From: Candidatus Obscuribacterales bacterium
GTDB taxonomy: Bacteria; Cyanobacteriota; Vampirovibrionia; Obscuribacterales; Obscuribacteraceae
Assembly (NCBI GenBank): GCA_019746975.1
Contig: JAIERK010000143.1
Location: 26,082-90,081 of the forward strand
DNA: 64,000 bases
Direction of reading: 5' to 3'
Below are positions 28,152-38,313 of this stretch, in pieces (positions within the stretch are counted from its first letter, which is position 1; each line of letters begins with the position of its first letter). Under the pieces are notes generated by a model. The model was not told the DNA's origin. It searched no databases and saw nothing but the letters and a program-made list of their open reading frames with translations. Both the position numbers and the translations under genes were made by a program.

Positions 28152-29645
28152 CTAAGCGCTCCTTGTCTTGGTTACCGCAGGCAGAGTGAACAGGAAAATT
28201 GAGCCTTCCCCAGGCTCGGATTGTACTGAAATCGTTCCGCCATGGGAGTTGACGATTCGCTTGCAAATGGCCAGACCCATTCCAGTACCAGAGTACTCTG
28301 TTTTTCCATGAAGTCTGGCAAACATGTCGAATATCTTGTCCGTGTACCTGGGTTCGATGCCGATTCCGTTGTCACGTAGAGAGAAAAGCCAGTAGTCCCC
28401 GCTGATATCAGCTCGAATATAGATGTGGGGAGGCTTATCTTTGCTCCGATATTTTAGCGCGTTACTGATCAAATTCTGAAATAGTTGAACAAGGTGGCTT
28501 CGTTCGACAGATACTTCCGGTAGATTGTCAATGTCAAAAACAGCCTCGGTTTCTCTGATAGTGACACTCAAGTTTCTTAATACGTCATCGATTACATCAT
28601 TGCATTTTGTGACAGGGTCTGTTGCGTCGTCTCTGCGGATGCTCGAATGCGTCAAGACAGCTTGGATAAGTTTTTGCATGCGCTCGGTGCCATCTAAGAT
28701 GAAACCGATGAACTCTTCAGAATCGGTATCCAATTTCCCTCGCGTATTTTCGTGAAGTAAATTGGCAAAACCCTGCACCGCTCGTAGTGGCTCCTGCAAA
28801 TCGTGCGAAGCTATTTTAGCGAATTGCTTGAGCTCTTCATTGCTCTGAGTCAGTCGTTCTGTTCGCTCTGCGACCAGGCGCTCGAGCTCATCATTCAAAC
28901 GCTTGCTTTCTGTGATGTCCCGAACGAACGCGCAATAGAGATAATCGAGATCTTCCTTGATTTTGAAAATTACGAATTCAATGGGAAACTGGTCGCCGTC
29001 TCGATTGATCGCCTGGAGCTCATAGGTAGCGCGAAGTACTCCGCTATCGCCTTTCTCGAACCGCTTTTCGACAAGTCTTGCGTATTGCCTTCGAAGGTGC
29101 TTGGGCACAATTGACGAGAGCGGTCGGCCCAGGGCCTCTTGTTTTGTCCAACCGAAAGTTCTCTCTGCTTGCACATTCCAGTCTGTAATCTGCCAGGACC
29201 TATCCACGGAGATAAATGCATCGTAGGAGTTTTCGAGAATGATTCGAAGGCGTTTTTCACTTTTCTGCAAGGCTTTGGCGACTTTCGTCTCTTCGATGGC
29301 GAACTCGAGACGTCTCTGGATTGCATCGCAACTTACAGCTTGCTTTACCACGTGCCCCTGCGCTCCTGCCTGTACGCAGGCCAGTGCCAGGTCCTCTTCA
29401 TTGAGATCCGTAGAGACAATTATAGGAATGTCCAGAGCCAGCTCTCTGATTCGATAGAATGTGGCGATACCTTCACTATCCGACAGTGAAAGATCCAGAA
29501 GAATGGCGTCGAACGAGTTTAGCGCAAGCCGCCTGAAGGCTTGCTGGAGTGTGTTCGCTGAAGTAATCTCGATACCGCGCTGCTCCAGGCCGACACTGAG
29601 CTCTTTGAGAAGCTTACGACTTTTTTCGACTACCAACACATGCAT
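28152..29645 (-). CDS. Receiver-PAS histidine kinase
   Basis: 497 residues: an N-terminal receiver (phospho-Asp in DAILLDLSLSDSEG), a PAS domain (LENSYDAFISVDRSWQITDWN, about 135-250), a short coiled coil, HisKA with His in IASHDLQEPLR, and a HATPase with N box (LISNALKYRSKD), G1 (DNGIGIEP) and G2 (GTGMGLAI). It belongs to the phytochrome-kinase-like class that pairs with Rcp1-type regulators. No membrane segment is present, so sensing is cytoplasmic. It is co-transcribed with the regulator at 27351. Confidence 0.85.
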   Translation of the reverse strand: MHVLVVEKSRKLLKELSVGLEQRGIEITSANTLQQAFRRLALNSFDAILLDLSLSDSEGIATFYRIRELALDIPIIVSTDLNEEDLALACVQAGAQGHVVKQAVSCDAIQRRLEFAIEETKVAKALQKSEKRLRIILENSYDAFISVDRSWQITDWNVQAERTFGWTKQEALGRPLSSIVPKHLRRQYARLVEKRFEKGDSGVLRATYELQAINRDGDQFPIEFVIFKIKEDLDYLYCAFVRDITESKRLNDELERLVAERTERLTQSNEELKQFAKIASHDLQEPLRAVQGFANLLHENTRGKLDTDSEEFIGFILDGTERMQKLIQAVLTHSSIRRDDATDPVTKCNDVIDDVLRNLSVTIRETEAVFDIDNLPEVSVERSHLVQLFQNLISNALKYRSKDKPPHIYIRADISGDYWLFSLRDNGIGIEPRYTDKIFDMFARLHGKTEYSGTGMGLAICKRIVNSHGGTISVQSEPGEGSIFLFTLPAVTKTRSA

Positions 29646-29831
29646 TCAATTTGCCTTTGCCATTGGCTTCACGGCGTAGTGCCGAGAATGTCTGTCGTCG
29701 ATTCCCGCAGGATCCGACTTCGCCACCAATATATACCCAATTGCAAAATTAACGAAGAGGCGCGACCAGATTCTCGCTGGCTCCGAGCTTGGGTGTGCAC
29801 AACTATTCTCGGATGGGCGACGAAACCGATA

Positions 29832-30719
29832 TCAGGCGACTAGCTGTTTTTTTGTGATCATCGTACCTGATGTACCAGGCTTCAAGATTGAGTCGAGAAA
29901 GTGACCGTCTGTATCGGCGCTGCCTATGACGACAGTACCAATGCCTTTTCTTATTCCCGACGCGCAGTTACGTACCTTTGGTATCATGCCGCCACGAATT
30001 ATGCCGCTGTCTATCAGTAATCCAATCTCGTCCACCGACACGGTTGGTATTACATAGTTGGAATCCATAAGGATCCCTGGTACATCGGTAATATAGATCA
30101 ATCTTTCCGCCTTACATGCCACCGCCAGCGCCATCGCTACATTATCTGCATTTACGTTTAACAGCTGTCCTTCAGCGTCGTGTGCAAGAGATGCAAAAAC
30201 CGGGACAACCGTCTTTGGGTTGGCAAGAAGCGATGTGTCGACGCCGCTAATCTCTCCGACATAACCGATGTCTAGCCTGGCTCCAGAGCTGCATTGCACC
30301 AACTTCTTGCAAGCGGAAAGATGTAACTCGGATTGTGAGTTGTACCCCTTGGCCGGTACTCCGAAATCGAGAAGTTTCGATACTATTTTGATGTTGATCT
30401 CGTCAAGAACGTTTTGAACAACTGCCAATGTGTGACCGTCCGTAACACGAAGACCGTCAATGAAGTGAGCTTCGCCGCCGCTGTTCTCCAGTGCCTTCGA
30501 GATTGATGGTCCGCCTCCGTGGACGAGCACCACATTAATACCAGAGTGGTGCAACAGCGCTACATCCTTTACGAACCCATTGAGAGCCTCATCTGTTGTG
30601 ATTGAGCTGCCGCCAATTTTTACGACAATGGTTTCGCCCTTAATGCTTTTCAGTTTTGCTGCCACTTTTCCTGATACAGCAACGGTCTTTTTCATTTGAT
30701 TGGCTTGATTAATACACAT
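29832..30719 (-). CDS. argB: Acetylglutamate kinase
   Basis: 295 residues with the amino-acid-kinase fold: VVKIGGSSI, VLVHGGGPSI, LLNVNADNVAMALA, and LIYITDVPGIL for nucleotide binding. It phosphorylates N-acetylglutamate, second step of arginine synthesis. Start may be ATG 30719 or the internal ATG 30695 (MKKTVAV). Last gene of the arg cluster, 57 bp after argJ. The N-terminal extension may hold the arginine-sensing helix used by inhibited hexameric forms, but this cannot be confirmed here. Confidence 0.93.
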   Translation of the reverse strand: MCINQANQMKKTVAVSGKVAAKLKSIKGETIVVKIGGSSITTDEALNGFVKDVALLHHSGINVVLVHGGGPSISKALENSGGEAHFIDGLRVTDGHTLAVVQNVLDEINIKIVSKLLDFGVPAKGYNSQSELHLSACKKLVQCSSGARLDIGYVGEISGVDTSLLANPKTVVPVFASLAHDAEGQLLNVNADNVAMALAVACKAERLIYITDVPGILMDSNYVIPTVSVDEIGLLIDSGIIRGGMIPKVRNCASGIRKGIGTVVIGSADTDGHFLDSILKPGTSGTMITKKQLVA

Positions 30720-30776
30720 TCTCTTATCCCCTGCAAAGAAACCGGTTTATTCAACTTCTGTCTCGCAACCAGCGCA

Positions 30777-32000
30777 TTATGGTCGATAGGCACCATTGAT
30801 TCGGACATAGTCATAGCTGAGGTCGCATCCCCAGGCTCGAGCTGCTGAGGCTCCCGCCATTAGATCGATGTTGATGCGGATGTCTTTTTCACTGAGGACC
30901 TTTCGTGCCGCGTGCGAATCAACCGATAATGGCGTTCCGCATTCCATCAATGCCAAGACACCCGCTTCGCTCTCGAATCCTATGGATAGACGGGCTGGAT
31001 CAAAAAGCACTCCACCCTTTCCTAAGGCAGCCATGACCCTTCCCCAGTTGGCATCTTGTCCGAACAATGCAGTCTTTACAAGGCTGGATGATACAACGGA
31101 CTTAGCTAGTTTTTGAGCGTCTTCAGCGCACTCTCCACCCACTATAGATACCTCTACGAACTTGGTGGCGCCTTCTCCATCCCGTGCCACAGCTTTCGCA
31201 AGGTTCTCGTTGATAGAATGAAGGGCCTGCACGAAGAGTTGGTAACTTTCGTCGTCTCTATCTACGATGGACGTGTTGCCCGCTAATCCGTTGCACATAG
31301 CAATTGCCATGTCGTTGGTGCTCGTGTCGCCGTCGACGGAGATCATATTGTATGTGGTGGCAACACTTTCTTTGAGCGCAGCTAGAAGAAGCTCCTTCGA
31401 TATGTTGATGTCGCTTGTAATGAAGGCTAGCATTGTAGCCATGTTCGGATGCACCATACCAGATCCCTTTGCCATTCCGCCTATGGTTACGACCTTGCCG
31501 TTCAGCTCTAACTGAATGGCGGTTTCCTTTGTGAACTGGTCGGTTGTGCGAATTGCTTCGGCGGCACTTGTACCGGCGCTCAGCGAGCTATTCAACATTG
31601 AAGCGACAACTGGCAATCCCGCGACTATCTTGTCTATGGGAATAGGAACGCCGATGAATCCTGTAGAGGCGATTGCCACTTCTTCTGGTGCGATTCCAAT
31701 CGCTTTCGCTGCAGACTCTGCCATCTGTACACAGTGTTGGTATCCTTGAGGTCCAGTGCATGAATTGGCGTGACCACTATTGACTACGACGGCACGTATC
31801 GGTGAATCGTTAGATGTAACTTTCTGGGTCCAAATTACTGGTGCACCCTTTACGACGTTGGTCGTGAATACACCAGCTACGGTTGCATCGACATCGCTCA
31901 AAAGGATGGCTAGATCTTTGCGCTTTCGCTTGAGCCCAACGTGTGCTCCTGCAGCTTTAAAGCCTTTCGGCGCGGTTACACCACCAGATACGATTTTCAT
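30777..32000 (-). CDS. argJ: Bifunctional ornithine acetyltransferase / N-acetylglutamate synthase
   Basis: 407 residues. The autocleavage site KGSGMVHPNMATMLAF contains the catalytic Thr of ArgJ. It transfers acetyl from acetylornithine to glutamate and may also use acetyl-CoA, closing the acetyl cycle. This explains why no separate argA/argE is needed nearby. It lies between argC and argB, with 31 and 57 bp spacing. Confidence 0.95.
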   Translation of the reverse strand: MKIVSGGVTAPKGFKAAGAHVGLKRKRKDLAILLSDVDATVAGVFTTNVVKGAPVIWTQKVTSNDSPIRAVVVNSGHANSCTGPQGYQHCVQMAESAAKAIGIAPEEVAIASTGFIGVPIPIDKIVAGLPVVASMLNSSLSAGTSAAEAIRTTDQFTKETAIQLELNGKVVTIGGMAKGSGMVHPNMATMLAFITSDINISKELLLAALKESVATTYNMISVDGDTSTNDMAIAMCNGLAGNTSIVDRDDESYQLFVQALHSINENLAKAVARDGEGATKFVEVSIVGGECAEDAQKLAKSVVSSSLVKTALFGQDANWGRVMAALGKGGVLFDPARLSIGFESEAGVLALMECGTPLSVDSHAARKVLSEKDIRINIDLMAGASAARAWGCDLSYDYVRINGAYRP

Positions 32001-32031
32001 CTTGACCTACCCCCTTTGATCGTCGGATTCG

Positions 32032-33111
32032 CTACAAGAATGTAGGAATTTGCGTCAGACCAGTTGTTTCATCGATGCCCATAATGATGTTCATGTTTTG
32101 TACAGCTTGGCCGGCAGCTCCCTTTCCTAGATTGTCGATGGCGCTGACGACCACTATTCGACCGGCCCGATCGTCGACTGCGAAGCCGATGTCACAGAAG
32201 TTCGAGCCTTTTACCCATCGCGTTTCTGGATAGATAGACCCAGGCATTATGCGAATGAAGGGCTCGGCTAGATAGAATTGTTCAAAAATCGTTCTCACCT
32301 CCTCCACTGAAATTTTGTGGTTCAGATTGGCGTAAGCCGTAAGTAATATGCCTCTGTTCGCCGGTACGAGATGTGCTGCGAAAGTTGTGACGACGTCGCC
32401 TTTGGAAAATTGACCAAGCGTTGCCTCAATCTCAGGCGTATGCCGATGAGTTGGAAGCTGGTAGGCCGTCATCGATTCATTGCACTCGTTGTACTGCGTC
32501 TTCAGTGATAGAGATCGTCCTGCTCCAGAGACGCCGGACTTCCCATCGATGATGATTGAGCCAGGAGCGATCACGCCTGCTTTGACCAGAGGCGCAAGAC
32601 TCAGATTAGCTGCGGTGGCATAGCAACCGGGATTGGCGACCAGGCTGCTACGACTAATTTCCGTTCTATTGAATTCGCAAAGCCCATAGACCGCCGACTC
32701 TTGAATCTCGTTGTTCCGTAGCCCGGACTTGGATTTGACTCTAAAGTCTCCGCTCAGGTCGATTACCTTCGCTTTGGATAGAGCAGATGCCGTCACTAGA
32801 TTGGTCGCGATGCCGTGGGGCAGCGAAAGAAATACGATGTCGCTCACGGCAGTCAAGTAATCGAGATCTACCGGGCAGAGCACGGTGTCGACGAAGCCGC
32901 GAAACCCAGGGAAACTGCTTGCAAAATCATTACCGCTACCTGAGTTGGATGCCAATGCAACCAGCTCAACGTGTGGGTGTTGTGCGAGCAACCTTATGAG
33001 CTCTTGCCCTGTATAGCCTGAGGCTCCTGCAACACCAATCTTGGTTTTAAGCTTTTTGATGTTGTCTTTAGCCTCAACACTGTTGTCGAGTGCACATTTT
33101 AGACTCACCAT
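32032..33111 (-). CDS. argC: N-acetyl-gamma-glutamyl-phosphate reductase
   Basis: The start at ATG 33111 follows GGGAGG at 5-6 bp and gives 359 residues, the usual size; a longer frame to 33360 would overlap argF. NADP-binding IGVAGASGYTGQEL opens the protein; the catalytic Cys lies in VANPGCYATA; HRHTPEIE follows. It reduces acetylglutamyl phosphate to the semialdehyde. Confidence 0.93.
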   Translation of the reverse strand: MVSLKCALDNSVEAKDNIKKLKTKIGVAGASGYTGQELIRLLAQHPHVELVALASNSGSGNDFASSFPGFRGFVDTVLCPVDLDYLTAVSDIVFLSLPHGIATNLVTASALSKAKVIDLSGDFRVKSKSGLRNNEIQESAVYGLCEFNRTEISRSSLVANPGCYATAANLSLAPLVKAGVIAPGSIIIDGKSGVSGAGRSLSLKTQYNECNESMTAYQLPTHRHTPEIEATLGQFSKGDVVTTFAAHLVPANRGILLTAYANLNHKISVEEVRTIFEQFYLAEPFIRIMPGSIYPETRWVKGSNFCDIGFAVDDRAGRIVVVSAIDNLGKGAAGQAVQNMNIIMGIDETTGLTQIPTFL

Positions 33112-33205
33112 CGGAGCCTCCCTTTCGTTAGAACTTAGTCGAAGTGTGTTTCTTTTGAAAATATTGTGGTCGATGAGTCCTGGCTGAAAACCAACTGAAT
33201 CTGGA

Positions 33206-34237
33206 TCAGAGCACCAGTGCCAGTATCGCTTTTTGAGCATGCAATCGGTTTTCCGCCTGGTCATAGACAACTGAATGTGGACCATCGATGACGGCGCCTT
33301 CCACCTCTTCTCCTCGATGTGCCGGTAGGCAGTGCATAAAAATGCAGTCTTGCTTTGCATGGTCTAGAGTCTTCGAGTTGACCTGGTAGTCTTTGAAGGC
33401 AAGGACCTTCTCGTGCTCGTCACTCTCCTGTCCCATGGAGACCCAAACGTCTGTGTAGACCACATCCGCGTTTAAAGCTGCTTCGTCGGGATCGTTGGTT
33501 ATCGTCAACTTCGCACCACTCATTTGAGCTGCATCAAGCGCCTTTTGCCAGATTGTTGGACACGGCTCAAACCCTTTTGGGCAGCCGATTGCAAAGTCTA
33601 CTCCAACCTTGGCGGCCAGGAGAAGAAGTGAGTTGGCTACATTATTTCCATCGCCGATAAAAGCAAGTTGCAGTCCTTTGAGTTTGCCTTTGTGTTCGAG
33701 AATGGTCTGGAAATCTGCTAGCGCCTGGCATGGATGTTCGAGATCGCTTAGCCCATTGATGACTGGAATCTTCGCGTTAGCGGCCAGCACTTCCAACGTT
33801 TCATGTGCGAACGTCCGCGCCATTATTCCATCTACCCAGCGATCTAGATTTTTCGAGACATCACTAACCGGTTCGCGCACGCCCAGCTGACCTTCCATGT
33901 AGATTGCGTGTCCACCGAGCTGCGTCATGCCGGCCTCGAAAGTCACTCTTGTGCGAAGCGATGGTTTTTCGAAAAGCATCACCAAAGTCTGCCCTTTACC
34001 AAAGAGGGTCTGAGTCTCGTCAAATTTATTGTTCTTCAAATGCTGTGCGGTCTCAATGATGAGGAGAATCTCCTCAGGGGACAAATCGGCGATGCCGAGT
34101 ATGTCTTTGCCTCTCAACAGGTTTTCTTTCAAAACATATTGCAGTGGCGATGATCCTGTCGGTTGTGTCATGCGCTGCGAAGACGCATTCGAATATTTTT
34201 CCTTGATGTGTTTTAAAACTGGCAGTACGCTCAACAT
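33206..34237 (-). CDS. argF: Ornithine carbamoyltransferase
   Basis: 343 residues. The carbamoyl-phosphate motif is FEKPSLRTRVTFE and the ornithine motif is FMHCLPAHRGEEV, identifying OTCase rather than aspartate carbamoyltransferase. It makes citrulline. The N-terminus is about 25 residues longer than usual before LLRGKDILGIADLS, so the true start may be an internal ATG (MTQPTGSS). It is in line with the other arg genes. Confidence 0.93.
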   Translation of the reverse strand: MLSVLPVLKHIKEKYSNASSQRMTQPTGSSPLQYVLKENLLRGKDILGIADLSPEEILLIIETAQHLKNNKFDETQTLFGKGQTLVMLFEKPSLRTRVTFEAGMTQLGGHAIYMEGQLGVREPVSDVSKNLDRWVDGIMARTFAHETLEVLAANAKIPVINGLSDLEHPCQALADFQTILEHKGKLKGLQLAFIGDGNNVANSLLLLAAKVGVDFAIGCPKGFEPCPTIWQKALDAAQMSGAKLTITNDPDEAALNADVVYTDVWVSMGQESDEHEKVLAFKDYQVNSKTLDHAKQDCIFMHCLPAHRGEEVEGAVIDGPHSVVYDQAENRLHAQKAILALVL

Positions 34238-34330
34238 AATATTTTCTCCTCAGCCGGCCGCGCGGCTTCAAACTAGCGGAAGCAATAGCTTCGCTATTTC
34301 AGTTACTTTTTAGACACTATATTGTCGTGT

Positions 34331-35668
34331 TTAATTCGGCTTTCGCGAGCCGGTCCCTCCTGGGGAGTTCTTTCGCGCCACCGAGGCTGCAGGGTTATAC
34401 AAGTCGTAGATATCATCGCGAAACAATGGTGATATTTGCCTGTAGTGAGTTAGTGGCAAATGTTTCAAACTCTGAGACTTCTCCCGTGCCGAACTGACCA
34501 GTTCGGCAATCGTTTCATGCGCCTTCCGAAAAGGCACTCCTTTCAACACCAGATACTCGAGGAGATCAGTTGCGAACAGCTCGGGAGCGCTTGCGGCCTC
34601 GAGTGTCGCATCTCCGTTGATTGTCATCTCGGAGAATGCCAAAACCATAACTTTCAGTGATTCAATGATGACATTGGCGGCATTGATAGCAGGTTTCTTT
34701 GTCTCCTGAAGATCTCTGTTGTATCCGATCGGTTGCGCTTTGAGCACCATCAGTATGTTGAAGAGGTCTCCGCAGACAGCACCGGACTTTGCACGAACTA
34801 TCTCGATCGGATCTGGATTTTTCTTCTGAGGCATCAGACTGGATGTTGTCGTCACTGCATCCGAGAATGTAACGAAGCCAAACTCCTTTGTTGTCCAGAT
34901 GATCAGGTTTTCCGCGATTTGGGAAAGGTGAATTGCAATCATTGAACAGACGAAAACAAATTCGCACGCAAAGTCTCTATCGCTTACTGCGTCTATTGAA
35001 TTGTTGAATGCTTTCGAAAACCCTAGCGCTTTGGCCGAGAGCTCAGGTTCTATCGGCAATGACGAACCCGCTAGAGCACCTGCGCCCAGCGGACTGCAGT
35101 CGGTGTGCTCGGCACAGTCCTTTAGACGCTCCAGGTCGCGCTTCAACATTTCAACAAAGGACAGGAATGAATGTGAGACCGAAACGGGCTGAGCGTGCTG
35201 AAGATGAGTGTACCCTGGCATGATGGTATCACTATATTGGGCTGCTTTTGCAGTGATGGTTTCGATCAACTCCTGTAGCAATGAAGAGATGCCACTGATT
35301 TGTTGAAGGACGTAGAGTCTGATGTCTAGCGCTACCTGATCGTTTCTGCTGCGAGCTGTATGTAACAGCTTGGCGTCAGAACCAATCAATTGTTCAAGCT
35401 TGACTTCGATATTCATGTGGACATCTTCGAAGTCTTCGGAGAGATTGAAGGTGCCATCGGAGTATTGTTCCTTAATGATGGCCAGACCCTCTTTGATCTT
35501 TGTCGCCTGCGCGGCTTTAATCAAACCGACCGCCTCTAGCATGGAGACGTGGGCAAGACTGCCGTCGAGATCGGCGTTGATGATATATTTGTCTTCATCA
35601 ATCGAGGAAACGAATGATGTCACCACCGGATCAAGCGGTTGGCTGAAGGCTGTTCTTAAGACTTTCAT
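34331..35668 (-). CDS. argH: Argininosuccinate lyase
   Basis: 445 residues of the fumarase/aspartase superfamily with the signature SSLMPQKKNPDPIEIVRAKS and the active-site TGSRSRND equivalent HTARSRNDQVALD. It releases arginine and fumarate. Its start overlaps the 3' end of argG by 38 bp, so translation is coupled. The usual N-terminal WGGRF reads RTAFSQPLDP here. Confidence 0.95.
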   Translation of the reverse strand: MKVLRTAFSQPLDPVVTSFVSSIDEDKYIINADLDGSLAHVSMLEAVGLIKAAQATKIKEGLAIIKEQYSDGTFNLSEDFEDVHMNIEVKLEQLIGSDAKLLHTARSRNDQVALDIRLYVLQQISGISSLLQELIETITAKAAQYSDTIMPGYTHLQHAQPVSVSHSFLSFVEMLKRDLERLKDCAEHTDCSPLGAGALAGSSLPIEPELSAKALGFSKAFNNSIDAVSDRDFACEFVFVCSMIAIHLSQIAENLIIWTTKEFGFVTFSDAVTTTSSLMPQKKNPDPIEIVRAKSGAVCGDLFNILMVLKAQPIGYNRDLQETKKPAINAANVIIESLKVMVLAFSEMTINGDATLEAASAPELFATDLLEYLVLKGVPFRKAHETIAELVSSAREKSQSLKHLPLTHYRQISPLFRDDIYDLYNPAASVARKNSPGGTGSRKPN

Positions 35669-36851
35669 TGCACTTACTCCAGGCTGTTAGTCTGAGTCCG
35701 TTAACGTTAATGAATCCACCCGAGTCATGTTTGTCGAACATGCCCATCTCTTCAAAGCTGGAAAGCTTTGTATCGTAGAGACTGTTGGAGGAGTGCCGAG
35801 CCAAAACAATTGAATTGCCCTTAAAGAGCTTGAGTTTTGCCCAGCCGTTGACGTTCGATTGAGATGCGTCGATCAGTTTCTTAATCAGTGTCATCTCCGG
35901 GGCGAACCAAAAACCGTTGTAGGTAAGCTCGGCAAACTTTAGAGCGAAGCTTTGTTTGAGGTGAGCGACTTCTCTATCGAGAGTCAGCGATTCGAGAGCC
36001 ATGTGCGCTTGCATGAGTAGTGTTGCACCTGGTGTCTCATATACTCCTCTGGATTTGATTCCGACAAAACGATTTTCAACGAGGTCGACGCGTCCGATTC
36101 CGTGCTTCGCTCCGATTGTATTGACTTTGTCGAGCAATGCGGATGGATTGAGCGCTTCGCCATTAACCTTGATCGGTACGCCGGATTCAAACTCGATGGT
36201 GATCTCTTCGGATTGATCAGGTGCCGCTTCCGGGTCGGTAGTCCAGAGATAGATATCGCTGGGTGGCGCGACAGAAGGGTCTTCGAGGATGCCACCTTCA
36301 TAGCTGATGTGCATGAGATTGGCGTCCATCGAATAAGGCTTTTCCTTTGTCACTGGCACCGGAATTCCTTTGCTGTCCGCGTATGCGATCAAGTCGTTGC
36401 GTCCAGTGAAGTTCCACTCACGCCACGGAGCGACGATTTGCAAATGAGGAGCCAGAGACTTTATGGCAAGCTCGAAACGCACTTGGTCGTTGCCTTTGCC
36501 GGTTGCACCATGGGCAATGGCATCACAGCCTTCTTTCAGGGCTGCAGTGATCATGCCCTGTGCGATGCACGGACGTGCCAACGAGGTTCCCATCAGATAA
36601 ACCCCTTCATACATGGCGTTGGCTTTGATGGATTGAAACACATAGTTATTGACGAAGTCTGCTCGGAGATCATCGATAACGCACTTTTCTGCCCCAGTCT
36701 TGACTGCCTTCTCGGCGACCAGCTTGAGGTCTTCGCCTTGTCCGACATCTGCGCAATATGCGACTACAGGAACATTGTAGGTGTCCTTGAGCCACGCAAG
36801 AATGCACGACGTATCCAGCCCACCACTGTAGGCAAGCAAAATTTTCTTCAT
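35631..36851 (-). CDS. argG: Argininosuccinate synthase
   Basis: 406 residues. The P-loop-like AYSGGLDTSCILAWL binds ATP, HGATGKGNDQVRFE and ENRFVGIKSRGVYETPG are family signatures. It condenses citrulline and aspartate. It is the second gene of the cluster, 36 bp after argR. Confidence 0.96.
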   Translation of the reverse strand: MKKILLAYSGGLDTSCILAWLKDTYNVPVVAYCADVGQGEDLKLVAEKAVKTGAEKCVIDDLRADFVNNYVFQSIKANAMYEGVYLMGTSLARPCIAQGMITAALKEGCDAIAHGATGKGNDQVRFELAIKSLAPHLQIVAPWREWNFTGRNDLIAYADSKGIPVPVTKEKPYSMDANLMHISYEGGILEDPSVAPPSDIYLWTTDPEAAPDQSEEITIEFESGVPIKVNGEALNPSALLDKVNTIGAKHGIGRVDLVENRFVGIKSRGVYETPGATLLMQAHMALESLTLDREVAHLKQSFALKFAELTYNGFWFAPEMTLIKKLIDASQSNVNGWAKLKLFKGNSIVLARHSSNSLYDTKLSSFEEMGMFDKHDSGGFINVNGLRLTAWSKCNESLKNSLQPTA

Positions 36852-36887
36852 TTCAAAACCCTCTTTGTATATTGCTTCGGTTGTGTC

Positions 36888-37361
36888 TTAACCGAGCAGC
36901 GTCTCAAGGTGTTTCACGACCTTTTTAGCAGCTGCATCCCGATGCACGATTAGAAGAATGGTGTTATCTCCGGCAACGGTTCCGAGCAGTTGACCCATCT
37001 CAAGGCGATCAATAGCCTCGGCCACATGAGCTGCTGCGCCGCTGTCAGTTATGATTACTACCGTATTCCCTGACCAATCGATTTTTCTTACGAAGCGTTT
37101 TACACTTGCAAGCGACGCATGCATCGTATGCGTCGTCGTCGTCGTCGGTTGTATATTTTGACGACTTGCATATCGGTAGCCCTCTCCACTTGCAATCTTG
37201 ACGAGACCTAGCTCTCGGATGTCTCTCGAAAGGGTCGCTTGCGTAACGCGGAACCCTTCTTTTTTGAGCACTTTCTCTAAATCTGTTTGCGTACCAATAT
37301 TTTGGTTGGCGACCAGATCTAGAATTTTTTTGTGCCGGTCTGTCCTTGTTTGCATAATCAT
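36888..37361 (-). CDS. argR: Arginine repressor
   Basis: 157 residues: a winged-helix DNA-binding half (VTQATLSRDIRELGLVK) and a hexamerising arginine-binding half (GTVAGDNTILLIVHRD). A polythreonine linker (TTTTTH, about 75-80) joins them, which is longer than usual. AGAAGGA lies 5 bp upstream of ATG 37361. Two ARG boxes overlap the promoter and start codon, so it should repress itself and the downstream arg genes. Confidence 0.95.
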   Translation of the reverse strand: MIMQTRTDRHKKILDLVANQNIGTQTDLEKVLKKEGFRVTQATLSRDIRELGLVKIASGEGYRYASRQNIQPTTTTTHTMHASLASVKRFVRKIDWSGNTVVIITDSGAAAHVAEAIDRLEMGQLLGTVAGDNTILLIVHRDAAAKKVVKHLETLLG

Positions 37362-37406
37362 ACATTCCTTCTGAATAATTATGCACTAGATCAACTGGCG
37401 TGTAAA
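37351..37406 (-). promoter_or_regulatory. argR-arg cluster promoter with two ARG boxes
   Basis: On the minus strand -35 TTTACA (37401-37406) and -10 CATAAT (37378-37383) are 17 bp apart. TGCATAATTATTCA (37372-37385) covers the -10 and differs from the TGAATAAAAATTCA consensus only slightly; a second box TGTATGATTATGCA (37351-37364) covers the start codon. Centres are 21 bp apart, the spacing used for ArgR hexamers. The 5' untranslated region would be only about 10 nt. Confidence 0.75.
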
Positions 37407-38250
37407 CAAAAAGTTACGCAGCCTTCGGATTAGCAGTCCCCTCTTGCCAATTCTTGACGAAGGTATTCGTTTGAACACTACAGTTCAAGGGCTTTTGCGT
37501 GGATGCGGTGAACTTAGACGTTCAAGGTCCCGAATCGTACACTTCCACAAGACAAAGTGAACTAGGTCCACCTGCAAGGGGATTAAAACGTTCCTGAGTC
37601 ATGTAGCGCTGGGAGAAAACGCCTAAGAGTAGATGCAAAAAATGCCGAGCTCCATGGGGTTTTGGGCACGGCACCTTTGCGCGGTGGAGAAACTCAGTTG
37701 TAGTTTAAACTCGCCGCTTCAAGATGCAGCCTGCGGCAGGAGAGTTCGACGTAACGTAAAAGAAAGAGGAATTGTGATTAGGAAGAATGGACTCGAACTA
37801 TCGAAGAAGGTCTTTATGTAATGTTCGTACCGCCTTCGATGTGAATAGAATAGTGAATCATTATGAGAAAGTCGTGAGATCCTTGTTCAAGATTTTTTCG
37901 AAAGATTCTGTCTTTGCCCGGAGCTCCTACATATAGAATTGGCTTGGTTTTGTCTGCAGGTAAGAAGTTGACGAGAACCCTGATGCCGATCCCGCATCAT
38001 AATGGGGTCTTTGAAGCCTCTCGTGAAATCTGTCCTGACGGCCGGGCATACGAAACTTCGACAATCTCGATGCAGCTCATTTCGGATTGATCGCGGTTCG
38101 GGTATCGAGTAAAACCAAGAACGGTCGGAATCCGAGCCTCTTGCCTTGTCGCGTATTTATGAGTCTGTCGCATGTCTGTGCTAAGCGCCTGAGTGGATGA
38201 ACCAGAATGGAAGTACAATCACAGTATTGGCAACTGGGGAGTGACTCGAG
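37407..38250. other. 844-bp region without a supported gene
   Basis: Several frames of 60-75 codons exist on both strands, for example 37633-37821 (+) and 37997-38218 (-). None has a convincing ribosome site or protein pattern. No tRNA, repeat or terminator hairpin stood out. Confidence 0.4.
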
Positions 38251-38313
38251 ATACGCCGGATTGACAACAATTTCTTTGCTCGCGAAAAACTAGCTAGTTG
38301 CATAGGTTTCGCT

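Noticed and set aside
33112..33360. N-terminal extension of argC
   Set aside because: Would overlap the end of argF by 155 bp and make ArgC about 80 residues too long; a strong GGGAGG supports the start at 33111.
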